Source: Arachis hypogaea (taxonomy: Eukaryota > Streptophyta > Magnoliopsida > Fabales > Fabaceae). From it: 64,000 nucleotides of DNA. Position 1 is the stretch's first letter. Each line of letters opens with the position of its first letter. Shown in pieces: positions 18,699 through 31,225 of the stretch. Below the pieces are notes generated by a model. It was not told the origin of the DNA, did not search any database, and saw only the letters and a list, made by a program, of their open reading frames with translations. Both the position numbers and the translations under genes were made by a program. The DNA lies in contig NC_092041.1 of the NCBI RefSeq assembly GCF_003086295.3, positions 99,969,827 to 100,033,826 on the forward strand, in the 5' to 3' direction.

Positions 18699-21300
18699 CT
18701 GGTTCTGATGTTGTCAGCATGAAATGCAAGGCTGATCGTGTTGATGGTGGCTACGTACTTAATGGAAACAAGATGTGGTGTACTAATGGTCCAGTCGCTC
18801 AAACATTGGTATGTTTCTTCAATCGTTTCTGCATTTTCCCATCCTTTTTGTATTGAATTTGCGCTTGTTTAATTTGCCTTTATAAACATAGAAGGGCAAT
18901 GTTTCCTCAAATTGTCAATGAAAATGCTAATTATAGCACATTTGATTAATAGTCTACACAGATGCTGAGAATGTACAGCACATTTGATATATTGAACTGA
19001 ATCAGGTTGTCTATGCAAAGACAAACATAACAGCTGGGTCAAGCAATCACTGCATTCATCATCGAGAAGGGAATGCCGGGGTACTTGTAGTGAACCTAGT
19101 CAAATTTAAAGTGTACTGAAGTCTCTGCATTTCAAGCTTACACTTCAGTTATTTCTTGAAAATAAATATTAAAGCAGTAATTTTATCAAATATAAAAGGC
19201 TGGTTATTGGCTCCTTGTCGCATCTTATAGTTCACATTTAATTACCAAGTCCTTAGCTTGCAAAATTCCTTCTCTGAAAATTGAGTCGGAAAAAGTAAAG
19301 TCATGTAACTGAAAAATAAATGGCTAAAACATTGAGGCAGTGCATAAATGATAAGTCACTTGGATATGGGGGAAATTAGGAGTGGAAGATGAAAATTATG
19401 AATTTTGCTTCTGTTTGATTTCAGATTTAGCACGACCCAGAAATTGGATAAACTTGGGATGCGAGGAAGTGATACGTAAGTATGCATGCTCTGTGACAAC
19501 TTTTCTATACTAAATACATTTTTAGTTGATGTCCCTTCCTTTTACTGATAATAAATATGACTTGTGTTGGCAGATGTGAACTCGTGTTTGAGAATTGCTT
19601 CGCTCCTAAAGAAAATGTTCTTGGGGAAGTAGGAAAAGGTCTTGCAATAGCTTCTATGATCATATTTATCAACTTTAGAATAAAATCATCTTTATGTTAT
19701 TTTGTATATTCAACCCTGCAAAAGTTTGTTGTATCACCATCATTGGTCTTCTGTAATATCCTAGTAGAAAACCGCTTCTGTTATTCGTTGTATGCGTGCC
19801 AACCATAGTTTATAATATCAGTTCTTTCTTGTTTTTTTAGGAGTCTATGTCATGTATGTCTGGTTTGGTTCTGGAGAGACTTGTTTTGGCAGCTGGTCCC
19901 CTGGGTATCATGCAGGCATGTCTTGATGTGGTCCTTCCTTATGTTCGACAAAGAGAGCAGTTCGGTCGTCCTATCGGGGAATTTCAGTTTATACAGGTCC
20001 ATATCGTTGAGAAATGGTTTTTCTACAATCATCTTGCCATTTTATTGCATGTGATTTTTAGACATTACATTGTTGATCGATCTTCTGTTACAGGGGAAAG
20101 TTGCCGACATATATACTTTATAGTCCTCAAGGTATGAGATTCTAATGTCATGATGCTGTTTCTCTTTCTAATTTAGCTTGCTTGGAAGCAGGATAACATT
20201 TTTCATTTCAGGGCTTATGTGTATTCGGTGGCTCGGGACTGCGACAATGGAAAAGTAAATGCAAAGGTGCATCCACATAACTTCATCCTGTGGTTAACAT
20301 AGTACATTAAATATTTCTTGAAAACATGAGCACCATCAGGTTTTTTAAATAAAATGACAATTATTTACTATTGAAACTCCTTCCATAGGGTATTCTCTTC
20401 CATTTTTTTTTCTTTTTATTTTGTTTCGGGTCCATTTTGGCATAGTATTATACCAACATATGAGTGTCGTGGCACGTGTGAAACGCAATACCATTATGCT
20501 GTCACGATAGACTAAGCATAAATTATCATTGCTAAAATGTTAGCATATGTTTCTGCAATTGTTCTGAACTCAAGCATCAAATTGACTTAAGATGTTGACT
20601 AATTACAACTCTACTTGCGGATTTTCTGTCTGATCCTCAATGCAAGAAACTTCCATAGTTTCCTGATTTTTCATTGGTATTGTTTCCTATTCATTGCAAA
20701 ACATGATGTAATGGCTACTGCTTTCAGGATTGTGCTGGAATTATACTTACTGCAGCTGAGAGGCAACCCAAGTTGCTTTGCAGCAGGTAAATAGTTTGCA
20801 CAGGTTATTTGTTGCAGCTACTATTCTTTGAGTTTTTTGGGTAATACTTTTCAGCCAAAATTTATAGAAATCATGATGGTTATTAAATAAAATATAGTGG
20901 TATAGTAAGAGCTCAAGTGATTTTAGAAAATTATTAACTCTGCATAGGTTCTTACTCGTAACATTTTGGGTAAATTACATTTGACCTCTCTTGAAGTCAG
21001 ACGATACTATTCATCGTTAGTATCGAAATGACAAATTAAGAAATTTTGGGATAATAGCCTAAAATCAGGGATGGTTGGCGTAATTTACGCTATCCATTTT
21101 TCGTTGTTTTCTTCTCGTGTTACTGTGCTTATATTAGCCTTCAAAATTTGCAGGCAACACAATGTTTGGGAGGAAATGGATATGTGAATGAGTATCCAAC
21201 TGGTCGTCTTCTGAGAGATGCCAAGCTATATGAGATTGGTGCAGGAACTAGTGAGATCAGAAGAATGATTATTGGACTTGAACTCTTCAAGGAGCAGTAG
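18699..21300 (+). pseudogene. IVD: Isovaleryl-CoA dehydrogenase, 5'-truncated and broken (nine 3' exons)
   Basis: IVD is a mitochondrial FAD acyl-CoA dehydrogenase of leucine breakdown. Exons, all with GT-AG borders: 18699-18808, 19006-19080, 19425-19475, 19574-19638, 19841-19996, 20094-20131, 20212-20266, 20728-20786 and 21154-21300. Readable family segments include [40 protein letters not shown] and [16 protein letters not shown], with C-terminus LFKEQ and stop at 21298-21300. The N-terminal half (transit peptide and first dehydrogenase domain) is missing. Breaks: a 2-nt deletion in exon 2 listed, a 1-nt insertion (CATGTATG) at the start of the fifth, a TAG in the sixth, and a 1-nt deletion in the eighth. 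Near the catalytic region LDLERLVLA, Asp is now Val, and the conserved GRELF reads GLELF. Splice sites are preserved, so decay is fairly recent. Confidence 0.88.
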
Positions 21301-21647
21301 TGAAGTGTTCATTATGTAACAGTAAATGTTCATTAATCAAAGGGGAATGAAATTAGTCATGAGAATCCATTATTAATAAAGGAAAGCTATTTTTACCAAA
21401 AAAGTTTCATTTGTTATTTGTAGTTAATTTCTGAAGCTGAAAAATGATCACACCACCAAACACATTCATAAAAATACCAAGTAAATATATTGCACAACAT
21501 GGAACCATGGCATGAAATTTAGAAATGATCACCATGATTTCATAGAGTATGAAACTCGAGCAGTTACAGGTTACACGATGCTAATAGTATAGTTCAGTTT
21601 TTTCTGGGCTTACGAAGAGTTCATAAGATAAATTATCATAACACAAA

Positions 21648-23460
21648 GGGTAATGCTACCGTGCTGAAAGCAAATATTTTCAGCATGTGAGGAGCTGACG
21701 TGTATTCATTAGATGAGTAATGCGTATGAGTACTGTGGTCATACACAGACAATTTCTGTTGTCACACAGTTAGAAAGGTGTAGGAGAGTGATTAGGTAGA
21801 ATATATTAATGTTGTCTTAATGCTTGTGATTATGTTTATTGGGCTTTTTGATGGGCTAGCCAAATTATTTTTTTAAGTGTGGGCTACGTTTTCAATGTGA
21901 ATTTATGGAAAAAAAAACTCATTGACATTTTTATGATAGTACAAAAATTAATTCCTTAAAAAATAACCTTGTATTTATAAAAGATATAAATAATGTACAA
22001 TGATATAAGTTTTTATATTATAAACAAAAAAAAACGTAAGATTAATTTGTTGTCGAATAATTTATTATTAATAAAGCAAGGATATATATATTTTTTCAAA
22101 GAAAGTCATGGTAAGGAATTTAAATAGGTATTTAAAATAAGTTTTTAAATGTATTTTATTTTATTTTATTATTTTTTATTTATTACTTACGGCACCAAAA
22201 AATATATTTTTAAAGTAAGTCATCATTATAAGGAATTTAAACATGTATTTAAAATTAATTTTGTGACTAGGTAAATCAATTTTTACAATATTTAATTCAT
22301 AAATTGTGGAAAAATAAGTTGTAAAATATGATATTTAATTAATCAAAAGTTATTTACGAGCATTTTTATAATTTAATTTGACACACTATCAGTATATAAT
22401 AATTTTATACATACATCTAATTACATAAGATTATATAGTAAAAATAACTATATTTTGTATTGATTATGAGAATAGTCATAAAAAAAATAAATATTAATAC
22501 ACGATAGTGTAAAATATTTTACATTGTCAATGTATCAAAATTAAACTCATATTTTTAAAGATCCAATATATTTGCACCTAAATTTATATAAAATTAAAAA
22601 TCAAAATGTAAAAAAAGAGATATACGAAAGAAAGAAAAGTGAGATTTAAATTTAAATTAAACAAAAATTTGAGAAAGAAGAAAAGTTGGACAATTATTAA
22701 AATAATTGGGAGGTTAATACTATTTTTTATTTTATCAAAACTTTCTAAAATATTAAAGTGAGTCCACACAGTAAACCTTCGATTTTATCTATTATTATTA
22801 TTGGACCAAACCAACTTTTAATTATTTCATGGACCAACAAAATATTTAGGCAAACCAACTTTTAATTATTTCATGGACCAACAAAATATTTAGGCAAACC
22901 AACTTTTAATTATTTCATGGACCATCTAAATCTAAATTCAAAATTCTGACTAAAATAAAATATATTTAAAAACATATTTTAAATACCTATTTAAAGTCTT
23001 TATTATGATTTTCTTTGAAAAAAAAATATCGTTGTTTTATAAATAATGAATTATTCGACAATAAATTAATCCTATGTTTCTTTGTTTGTAATAAAAAACC
23101 TTCTTGTATCATTACACATTATTCATATGTTATAAATACAGTTATCTTTTAAGTAATTAGTTTTTATATTATCATAAAAGTATAAATCGAATACGTTTTT
23201 TTCTATAAATTAACATTAAAAACTTAGCCCACACATAAAAATAATTTGGTTAGTCCATCAAAATGCTCAATAAATATAATTACAAGCATTATAACAACAT
23301 TAATTTATTTTATTTAATCACTCTCGTACACTCTTCTGATTATGTGACAGAAATTATCTGTATATGTGACCATGGTACTCATACGCATCACTCATCCAAT
23401 AACGACACATCAATTCCTCACATGCTGAAAATATTTGCTTTCAGCATGGTAGCATTACCC
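21648..23460. mobile_element. MULE-type element with about 0.5-kb TIRs and a perfect 9-bp target duplication
   Basis: Left end GGGTAATGCTACCGTGCTG and right end, on the other strand, GGGTAATGCTACCATGCTG. The inverted similarity continues for roughly 500-550 bp on each side. Both sides carry TAACACAAA (21639-21647 and 23461-23469), a perfect 9-bp duplication as made by Mutator-like transposases. Total 1813 bp, no transposase ORF. The centre (about 22200-22950) is AT-rich and includes a 44-bp tandem repeat. The element sits about 350 bp past the IVD stop codon. Confidence 0.9.
22808..22925. repeat. 44-bp tandem repeat, about 2.7 copies
   Basis: Units start at 22808, 22852 and 22896 and begin AAACCAACTTTTAATTATTT. 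The first two are identical and the third is partial. It lies in the loop of the MULE-type element. Confidence 0.9.
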
Positions 23461-23469
23461 TAACACAAA

Positions 23470-24249
23470 TAGCATCAAAGTGCATGCAGTAAATCGTATA
23501 TAAGATAGAAACAAGGCTAACACAACATAACATGATTGATCTCAATTACAGCCCTGAAACTTCAGACTTTGAGAATTGTTGGAGAATAATAATTTGGTTG
23601 ACCCACCGAGGAGGACTATGAAGGCTCCATAATCATTGGTGCCTTTTCCAAACTGCTATTAGTTTCATCGTTGATTATCCCAGTTGTCATCTTCTCCACT
23701 TCTTGAAAATATATATGGATCTTTACACACCACATTGCAAAACTCACTGTAGCCAAACAACTTTTTAGCTTTCATAAAATATAGAAAGCGTTTCAGGTGA
23801 GGCACGGTACAATCGTGGAAGTTCAGTATGCTAGATACGAACAGGTTCCAGGAATCCCTTTAGGTTTCAGGAATCCCTTTTGTCGTGGAGTGAGAAATTG
23901 AATGACCATTGTATCCCTTAATGCAGTTTGGACAATGAAAGAGAGAAGTGGTGATAAGCTGAGGGATGATGGGGAGAGGAAAGGAGCTTAGCTTTAACGG
24001 CAGTGCGAAGTGCGCGTGTTGGATGAGAAGAAGTGTAGGAGAAAAAGATCAAGACAAGATGGAGAGTGCGATTGAGAACGTTTGAGGCGTGGTGCCTCCC
24101 TACAAACAAATCTAGGAACGGCGGTGATGCTCTAGTTAATTTTTGTTGTCCCTATTTTAGTTCTAGGTGTGGATGTGCCTCAAGCTCGTTTCTGCCAGTG
24201 GGGGCAATGGAGCGGCAAAGCTAACGTGTTCTTTGTGTATAACACACTC
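23470..24249 (-). other. Intergenic region with a possible terminal exon on the minus strand
   Basis: On the minus strand, after a plausible acceptor (TTGGCTACAG near 23755), a frame reads VSFAMWCVKIHIYFQEVEKM then TTGIINDETNSSLEKAPMI and a stop near 23610. The composition looks protein-like but I do not recognise the family, and no upstream exon is evident. The direct repeat CAGGAATCCCTTT occurs twice near 23850-23880. The Copia element begins at 24250. Confidence 0.25.
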
Positions 24250-24812
24250 TGTTGGAATTTTTCTCCGAATTCCTTAACCCAAAAGATCATCCATGTTAAA
24301 TCATTAAGAAGGAAAATACTAAATGCGGAAGCGTACCTGAATTCATAAACATGAATCATACGATTGGAAGAGTTTGAATCTTGTGGTTCTTTCGATCTTC
24401 CTCAACCAAAGCCTTATGTATTCCTAGGCGGCTGAACTGCAACTCTTTTGATGGGGAAAGAGCAACAAAGGCGGCTTTGGTATATTGGGGACCGAAACCC
24501 TGAAGGTCTATTTATATTTGAGCATGGCACCCATTAAACCCTTAAACCCAAATAAAATAGTATCTAAAGCCTAAAAGATAATATATTTAAAATCCAAAAA
24601 GATAATTATCTAAGGAACAAAAGATAATATCCGATTTTATTCTCATTTAATTCCAAATCAAAAGTAACAATGACTTATTCAATTAGCATTTATAACAATA
24701 AATGAGATCATCATTATATAAGTCATTTAATTTGAAATAGCATCATTTGTGATTATAATTAATATATGTATTGCCCACAAATAAATTAGGAAATTAAAAT
24801 AATTTCCTAACA
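24250..24812 (-). repeat. 3' LTR of the Copia element
   Basis: TG...CA-bounded repeat, partner of 29727-30308. Its inner neighbour (minus strand) is the polypurine tract AAGTGGGAGAT. Confidence 0.92.
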
Positions 24813-25234
24813 ATCTCCCACTTGGGCTATACATATATTCTTTCTTGACATAATCACATCTTATAAACTTTATGCGCGCATCTGAATGCTATTTCTCTCA
24901 TTACTTTAACAATCTGGTCCGTCTTATACATTAGATATGGAACTACCGCAGCTTTTATCACATTAAATGCCGTGACTAAACCACGCCAATCACCATCCTA
25001 ATATACTTAACGACATAGATCAAATTTGGATGAGTAATATGGAAATTACATGCCAAGTGATCTCATGCATGTCTATTTCCAGCTGGTCCAACTTTATTGA
25101 GATCAAACACAATACAAATATTGCAAAATGAACATTTCATATAACATGAAATAAACCATCAACTTAATTCTGCAGAAAAATAACTCAATATCTGTCATAG
25201 GACATATAGCATAAAATAAACTCCTACTAAACCA

Positions 25235-26115
25235 AGGCATCACAAATGTTGACACCCATCCGAGCAGTGTGCTCATGAAAGACTTTAGGGGTCAATCCCT
25301 TGGTTATTGAGTCTGCTAGCATATACTTTGTTCCTATATGTCCTATGGAAATCTTGTTTTTTTCTTAAACTTTCTCCTTGACAACTAAGAACTTGATGTC
25401 TGTATACTTCGATTTTGTCAAGCTCTTATTGTTGTTGGAGTATAATACTGCTGACTTATTGTCACAAAATATCTTTAATGGCCTTTCAATATCATCTACT
25501 ATATGAAGCTCAATGACAAAGTTTCGCAACCATATGCCATGAAATCGGAATCAGAGTACCTAATGATCTCCAAAATTTTCTGATCTCCGATAAGCAAGCA
25601 TGTAATCCTTTGTTCTCTTTAGATAACGCATTACGCGTTTAATAGCTATCCATTAATCCATGTCTGGATTGCTCAAGTATTTACCCAACAGTCCTCTCAA
25701 GATCATATTTAGGACATTGCTTGAGACTGAACTTGTCTCCTTTAGTTATGGGTGTGTCCATTGGTCTACATCTTTCCATGCCATGTCTACTTAAAATCTT
25801 TTCAATATAGTTCTTTTGTGATCATCCAAGAATACCTTGAGAGCGATCTCTTAGTATCTCGTTTCCTAATACAAAAGAGACATCACCAAAATCTTTCATT
25901 TTGAATTTGTTCGATAGAAATTTCTTAGTTTCATGTAACAAGCCTATATCGTTACTGGCAAGTAGAACGTCATCAACATGTAAGACCAAAAAGATGTATT
26001 TACTCCCACTGAACTTGCGGTATACACATTCATCTATAATATTTACCTCAAAATCATGAGGTAATGACTTAATTAAACTTGTGATACCATTAACGGGAAA
26101 CTTGTTTGAGACCAT
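25235..26115 (-). pseudogene. Copia RT C-terminal part and RNase H relic
   Basis: The frame 26115-25822 contains LHVDDVLLASNDIGLLHETK and LSNKFKMKDFGDVSFVLG, the Copia RT box with its catalytic Asp-Asp (HVDDVLLA). Upstream RT motifs are missing: the sequence jumps from the integrase/RT linker to this piece near 26130. Downstream, in shifted frames to about 25235, RNase H wording remains (for example DNKSAVLYSNNNKSLTKSK near 25430-25480), with several stops. The polyprotein tail is therefore dead and could not be rescued by a single change. Confidence 0.8.
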
Positions 26116-26393
26116 AGATGGATTTTCTCCTTTCTCTATTGGATCTCCTTAATGACACTTCTTGAGGTTGTTGAGCTTGTTGTATAGATTGGGATTGAGG
26201 AGGATTCTCATTATTTTCCTTTACTGTAGCAGCATCTTTAAGCAACAACGATATTCTCATTGTTTCTTGTACTGTAACTGGATCTACAGTAGCATTCTTA
26301 TTGTGCTCTTGTACTATAACTGTGTCTTGAACAATAATAGATACAAAGACCTAATCATTGTCAGTTACAGAATCCTCATCAAAAGCAACATTT

Positions 26394-28552
26394 CTAATAT
26401 CTCCTTCCCCCCAAACTCAACATCCTCAAGAAATCTCGCATTTCCCGTTTCAAAATAGACCTTGATGCAGGATTGTAAAACTTGTACCCCCGTGAGCGCT
26501 CAGCGTAACCAACAAAGTAGCAACTAATTGTCCTTGAGTCCAATTTTCTTTCATGCGGCCTATAAGGTCGCGCCTCAGCTGGACATCCCCAAATATGCAG
26601 ATGCTTTATACTGGGCCCTTTCCCAGTCCAAATTTCATATGGGGTTTTGTTAACTGCTTTGCTTGGCACCCTATTAAGGATGTACACTGCGGTCTTTAAG
26701 ACTTCTCCCCAGAGTGATTCAGGCAAGGAAGAATGACTAATCATACTTCTCACCATGTCCTTAAGAGTTCGGTTCCTTCGCTCTGCAACAGCATTCATGC
26801 TAGGTTTGCCTGGCATGGTGTATTGCGAAACAATACCACACTCCTCCAGGAAAAGAGGAAAAAAGGCCCGGGACGTTGTTCACCTGAACCGTCATATCTT
26901 CCATAGTATTCACCACCACGATCAGATTTGACAACTTTAATTTTCTTTCCAAGTTGAAGTTCAACTTCAACTTTGAAAGACTTGAAAACATCCAAGGCTT
27001 GGGACTTTTTATGAATTAAATATAGATACCCATAATGAGAGTAATCATCTATGAACGTAATAAAGCACCGTTGTCCATTCCAAGAGACAGTAGAGAATGT
27101 GCCACATATATCGGTATGTATTAGTTCTAAGACATCTTTAACTCTCTCGGCACCTAATTTCCTTTCGTTTGTTGTTTTCCCCTTTATGCACTCAATACAG
27201 ACTTCAAAGTCTGCCAAATTTAGGGGTCCAAGAATTCCATCCGACACGAGCCTCTGAATTCTCTGTTTGGAGATGTGGCCTAGGCATTTGTGCCATAATG
27301 ATGCCGAATTCTCATTCAGTTTTTGTTTTGTATCCGTTTGCAGTATTTCATTATTATAGGAATTTAAGTTAAGCCTATATAGATTATCCACCAAATGACC
27401 AGAGCAAATATTATTCGAATTATAAAAGAGACTGACTTTATTGTCTCCGAATGAACAAAAATAACCTGATTTGTCCAAACGAGAAACAGAAACCAAATTT
27501 TGTCTAAATGACGGTACATAAAATGTCTCTAATAAATCCAAGTAAAATCCACTCGTGGAACATAATCTAAAGGTTCCTATAACTTCGACTGCAACTATAT
27601 TGCCGTCTGCCACGTAGATGTATCTTTCAGCATCACTTGGCGGTCGGCTCCACAGGCAACCCTGCATAGTGACACTTACATGAGTAGTAGCAGCAGAATC
27701 TACCCACCAAGTATCAACAGGTGCATAACTTAAACTAGCCTCAGAACAAACGAAAGTGAGAATTATACCCTTCTTCACACGCCAAGTGGCATATTTGGTA
27801 CAATCCTTCTTCATGTGTCCCACCTTCTTATAGAAGAAACAAGTTGAAACTTGATCTTGTTTCTTAGCCTTTTTCTGCTGAGAAGGCACATCCGCAGTAG
27901 TATCACGCTTTCTTTTATACTGAGAAAATGAAGCCATGTGAGCACTTTCAGTTTTATCTTGCTGTAGCCTCTCTTCTTCTTGCACACAGTGAGATATAAG
28001 CTCATTTAAGGACCAAGTGTCCTTCAAAGTGTTATAACTCACTTTGAATTGTCCAAAGTGTGCAGGAAGGGAAATCAAAATGAAATACATGAGTAAATCT
28101 TCAGACAACTCTAACTTTAGTGCTTTCAATTTTGAAGCAAGATGAGACATTTCCATAATGTACTTCCTTATGTTTCCTTTACCTTTATACCTCATGGAGA
28201 CAAGTTTGCTCAAAAGACTACTTGCCTCCGCTTTTTCATTCTTAGTAAAGAATTTTTCAACATCCTTTAGGAACTGTTTGACATCTTTATCCTCAGTAAT
28301 TGATCCCCGAAACGCCTCAGGAATTAAGCGTTTCATGATCATAATGCTCATTCGATTGGATCTCTTCCACTTTTCTATTTTAACCTCATTGAGGTTTTCC
28401 GGAGTAGAAGTGGGTTTCTTCTTTCGAAGAGCTATATCTAGATCCATACAACCGAGGACAATCTCCACGGTATCCTTTCAAACTTTAAGGTTTGAACCAT
28501 TCAACATAGGAATATTGCTAATTTGTACAGAAATATTGGTAGCTAAAGCCAT
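26394..28552 (-). pseudogene. Copia gag, protease and integrase region, broken
   Basis: The likely start is the ATG at 28552. A TGA at 28480-28478 interrupts the gag N-terminus, and a long frame then runs 28468-26795. It holds a UBN2/gag domain, a CCHC-type knuckle whose second Cys is Tyr (CFFYKKVGHMKKDC), and an aspartic protease motif changed from DSGAT to DSAAT (VDSAATTHVSV). It continues with the GAG-pre-integrase HxxC motifs (LWHKCLGHISKQRIQRLV) and the integrase core with the first two catalytic acids (HTDICG, FIDDYS). A frameshift near 26810-26850 moves the frame to 26816-26394 ([20 protein letters not shown], the third acid region). Another shift follows near 26455. Confidence 0.88.
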
Positions 28553-29711
28553 AGTTTCTGGATTAGAACAAAAAGAACATGCAGTAAACATTAGTTAAAT
28601 AATGGGAAAAATCCATATTGAGATATCTAGAACAACATTAATTTTCAATTTTTGGATAGAAAAATTAACTGTAAATGATACTCTCATCGCAGTAATCAAA
28701 TATTGTCAAAATTCCTGTCACACATTAAGCCTTTCTTTGGACCGACTTAATGCGCACATTATCGCATATATTTTCTATTAATTGGCCAAACAATAACCTT
28801 CCTTTGGGCCGATTATTGACCTTATAATTAATAAAAAATAAACATAAGTGTGCAATGCTTATTATTTGGCCAAATAATAAACTTCCTTTGGGCCGATTAT
28901 TATCCGCATAAATAATAAGAATTACTTTATTCTTAGTTACCCAAATATTTATTTACCATTAATATGTGCATATAATTCGGCCAAATATAGGCCTTCCTTT
29001 GGGCCGACCAATATTCGCATGAATTACATATCACTGTATTCCTTATATTTTGAATAAATCAATTTTCACAAAAGAGGCTACTTTGGCAGCATAATGTTCA
29101 ATCAATTTATTCCAAAACCAAATCTTTATAAAACATGTGGGTATAATAATCCAAATTGTTACTAGTTTCCTTATGTAACAATTAAACAAAATATTTAAAT
29201 TCCAAAAGGAATTAAATCTTAATGGTATCTTTTTATACCTTAAAGAATGAATTCATATAGAATGGTATAAAATAAACAAACGAAGAACTTTTTTAAAAAA
29301 AAAAATCAGATTCACAGATTAAACCATAGTGCATATAAAAACTTTATACTAAAATATGCTAATTCTCTTGATGTGTAGTGTCCATAATCAAAAAATTATT
29401 TAAATTCTTTTAATTTTACCCATCAACGGCTCCAATAGTTGAGATCAAGACACAGAAAAAAATGGTATGCACATATATAAAAGAATGTCACATATTTTTT
29501 TGTTTTAAATATACCTTTTATATTTTTTTATGTGCTCTTTATGTACTATTTGTGTACTCTTTATGCACTTTTTATGTACTTTTTTAGTTTTATTAACATG
29601 TACTATGTAATCCAAAAGTAGCATATATTTGAATCTAATTTCACAATCTCAGGTTAAGATTCAAATTAAAATAAAATAAATTTATATTTTTTTAATGATT
29701 CAATCATAGAC
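28553..29711 (-). other. 5' leader of the Copia element with four imperfect repeat units
   Basis: Between the primer site and gag, units built around GGCCAAAT, CTTCCTTTGGGCCGA and ATTATCCGCAT (plus-strand wording) occur near 28725-28770, 28782-28825, 28866-28910 and 28978-29020. GGCCAAA...GGGCCGA gives short self-complementary arms within each unit. The rest of the leader is AT-rich with a TGTACTTTTTATGTACT-type run near 29530-29590. There is no coding sequence. Confidence 0.6.
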
Positions 29712-29726
29712 GGCTCTGATACCACT
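29712..29726 (-). other. Copia primer-binding site (tRNA-iMet)
   Basis: On the minus strand the sequence after the 5' LTR reads AGTGGTATCAGAGCCG, complementary to the 3' end of initiator tRNA-Met, the usual primer of plant Copia elements. Confidence 0.9.
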
Positions 29727-30308
29727 TGTTGGAATTTTTCTCAAAATTCCTTAACCCAAAAGATCATCCATGTTAAATCATTAAGAAGGAAAATACTAAA
29801 TACAGAAGCGTACCTGAATTCATAAACATGAATCATACGATTGAAAGAGTTTGAATCTTGTGGTTCTTTCGATCTTCCTCAACCAAAGCCTTCTGTATTC
29901 CTAGACGGCTGAACTGCAACTCTTTTGATGGGGAAAGAGCAACAAAGACGGCTTTGGTATATTGGGGACCGAAACCCTGAAGGTCTATTTATATTTGAGC
30001 ATGACACCCATTAAACCCTTAAACCCAATCTAAAGTCTAAAAGATAATATATCTAAAATCCAAAAAGATAATTATTTAAGGAACAAAAGATAATATCCGG
30101 TTTTATTCTCATTTAATTCCAAATCAAAAGTAACAATGACTTATTCAATTAGCATTTATAACAATAAATGAGATCATCATTATATAAGTCATTTAATTTT
30201 TTTTTGGTGACATATAAGTCATTTAATTTGAAATAGCATCATTTGTGATTATAATTAATATATGTATTGCCCACAAATAAATTAGGAAATCAAAATAATT
30301 TCCTAACA
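29727..30308 (-). repeat. 5' LTR of the Copia element
   Basis: Partner of 24250-24812. It contains an extra stretch around 30190-30225 in which ATAAGTCATTTAATTT is duplicated around a T-run. Confidence 0.92.
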
Positions 30309-30313
30309 TACTC

Positions 30314-30927
30314 TACCTTCTCTGCTTCAACATTCTTCTGCTTGGCCAACTGCCATATCAAATATACCATCATGGTGCTCCTTGCCATTTTCTATTCATT
30401 GCCATCTATTTCATCACTTACTATAATTAATCACCACACACTTCTAGCTAAACTTCTTAATTTCAATGCTATTTTATCATTACAGCTACAACTCTGTGTG
30501 AGTACTAGCACAATACCATTGCCCTTATCCATTTAGAATAAACCACAATTGGATAGTGTCGACGGTGCTCTGCCAATTACACACAGTATTGCCTTTTTCA
30601 CACTACTTTAGGACCTTATATTCTTGCCGATATTCTTGACTTCAAAAACTGCTCATACCCTTTGTGTGAACCAACTATGGAGATAGCATCTGTTCGGTAG
30701 AAGTGCTACTATGGTCATTTTCACAAACCTAAACATATAGAGAGTGATGAATAATGTGATGATTGAGAAGAAATACATCTCCTGCTTAATTTGGTATTTG
30801 TTTGTAAATTTTTCTAATATCTCTCCTAATTTATTTGTTTTTCTTTTTATGTCTTTTTCTCTCTTTTAATTTTATGTATTTTTTCTATGGATGTTTTATA
30901 GTATTTTATGTGGCCATGAATAATGGG

Positions 30928-31013
<86 letters not shown>

Positions 31014-31225
31014 TGTTGACTTGAATAATGTTTATTTATTTAGTAACAAAATTGTTATAACTAAGTAAATACTACATTTAGTCTTGGTGCAAATTTGATC
31101 ACTTATTTTTTTTTATTCATCTGAAAAGTTTTATTTTATTGATTAATATTAAACAATTCCATTCTGTCCTTTTTTTTTCAGAGTATTCATGTGGCAAAGT
31201 AAAAGAAAGTTTGAACATTGGGTAT
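30314..31225. other. Intergenic region with a long (TA)n tract
   Basis: No gene recognised. It contains a TA microsatellite (30929-31007). The ORF across that tract is an artefact of the repeat. Confidence 0.6.
30929..31007. repeat. (TA)n microsatellite
   Basis: About 39 uninterrupted TA units, then TTTATATT. Confidence 0.97.

Larger units (their letters stand above)
24250..30308 (-). mobile_element. Full-length but inactive Ty1/Copia retrotransposon
   Basis: LTRs at 24250-24812 (563 bp) and 29727-30308 (582 bp) begin TGTTGGAATTTTTCTC and end CCTAACA. Flanks CACTC (24245-24249) and TACTC (30309-30313) are a 5-bp target duplication with one change. On the minus strand the 5' LTR is followed by a tRNA-iMet primer site (TGGTATCAGAGCCG), a 1.2-kb leader, gag-pol from 28552, and a purine tract (AAGTGGGAGAT) beside the 3' LTR. 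The LTRs differ by an approximately 30-bp duplication in the 5' LTR, a small deletion and several substitutions, so it is not a very recent insertion. Most of the reverse transcriptase is deleted. Confidence 0.93.

Noticed and set aside
30835..31068. ORF with a long Ile-Tyr run
   Set aside because: Translation of the TA microsatellite.
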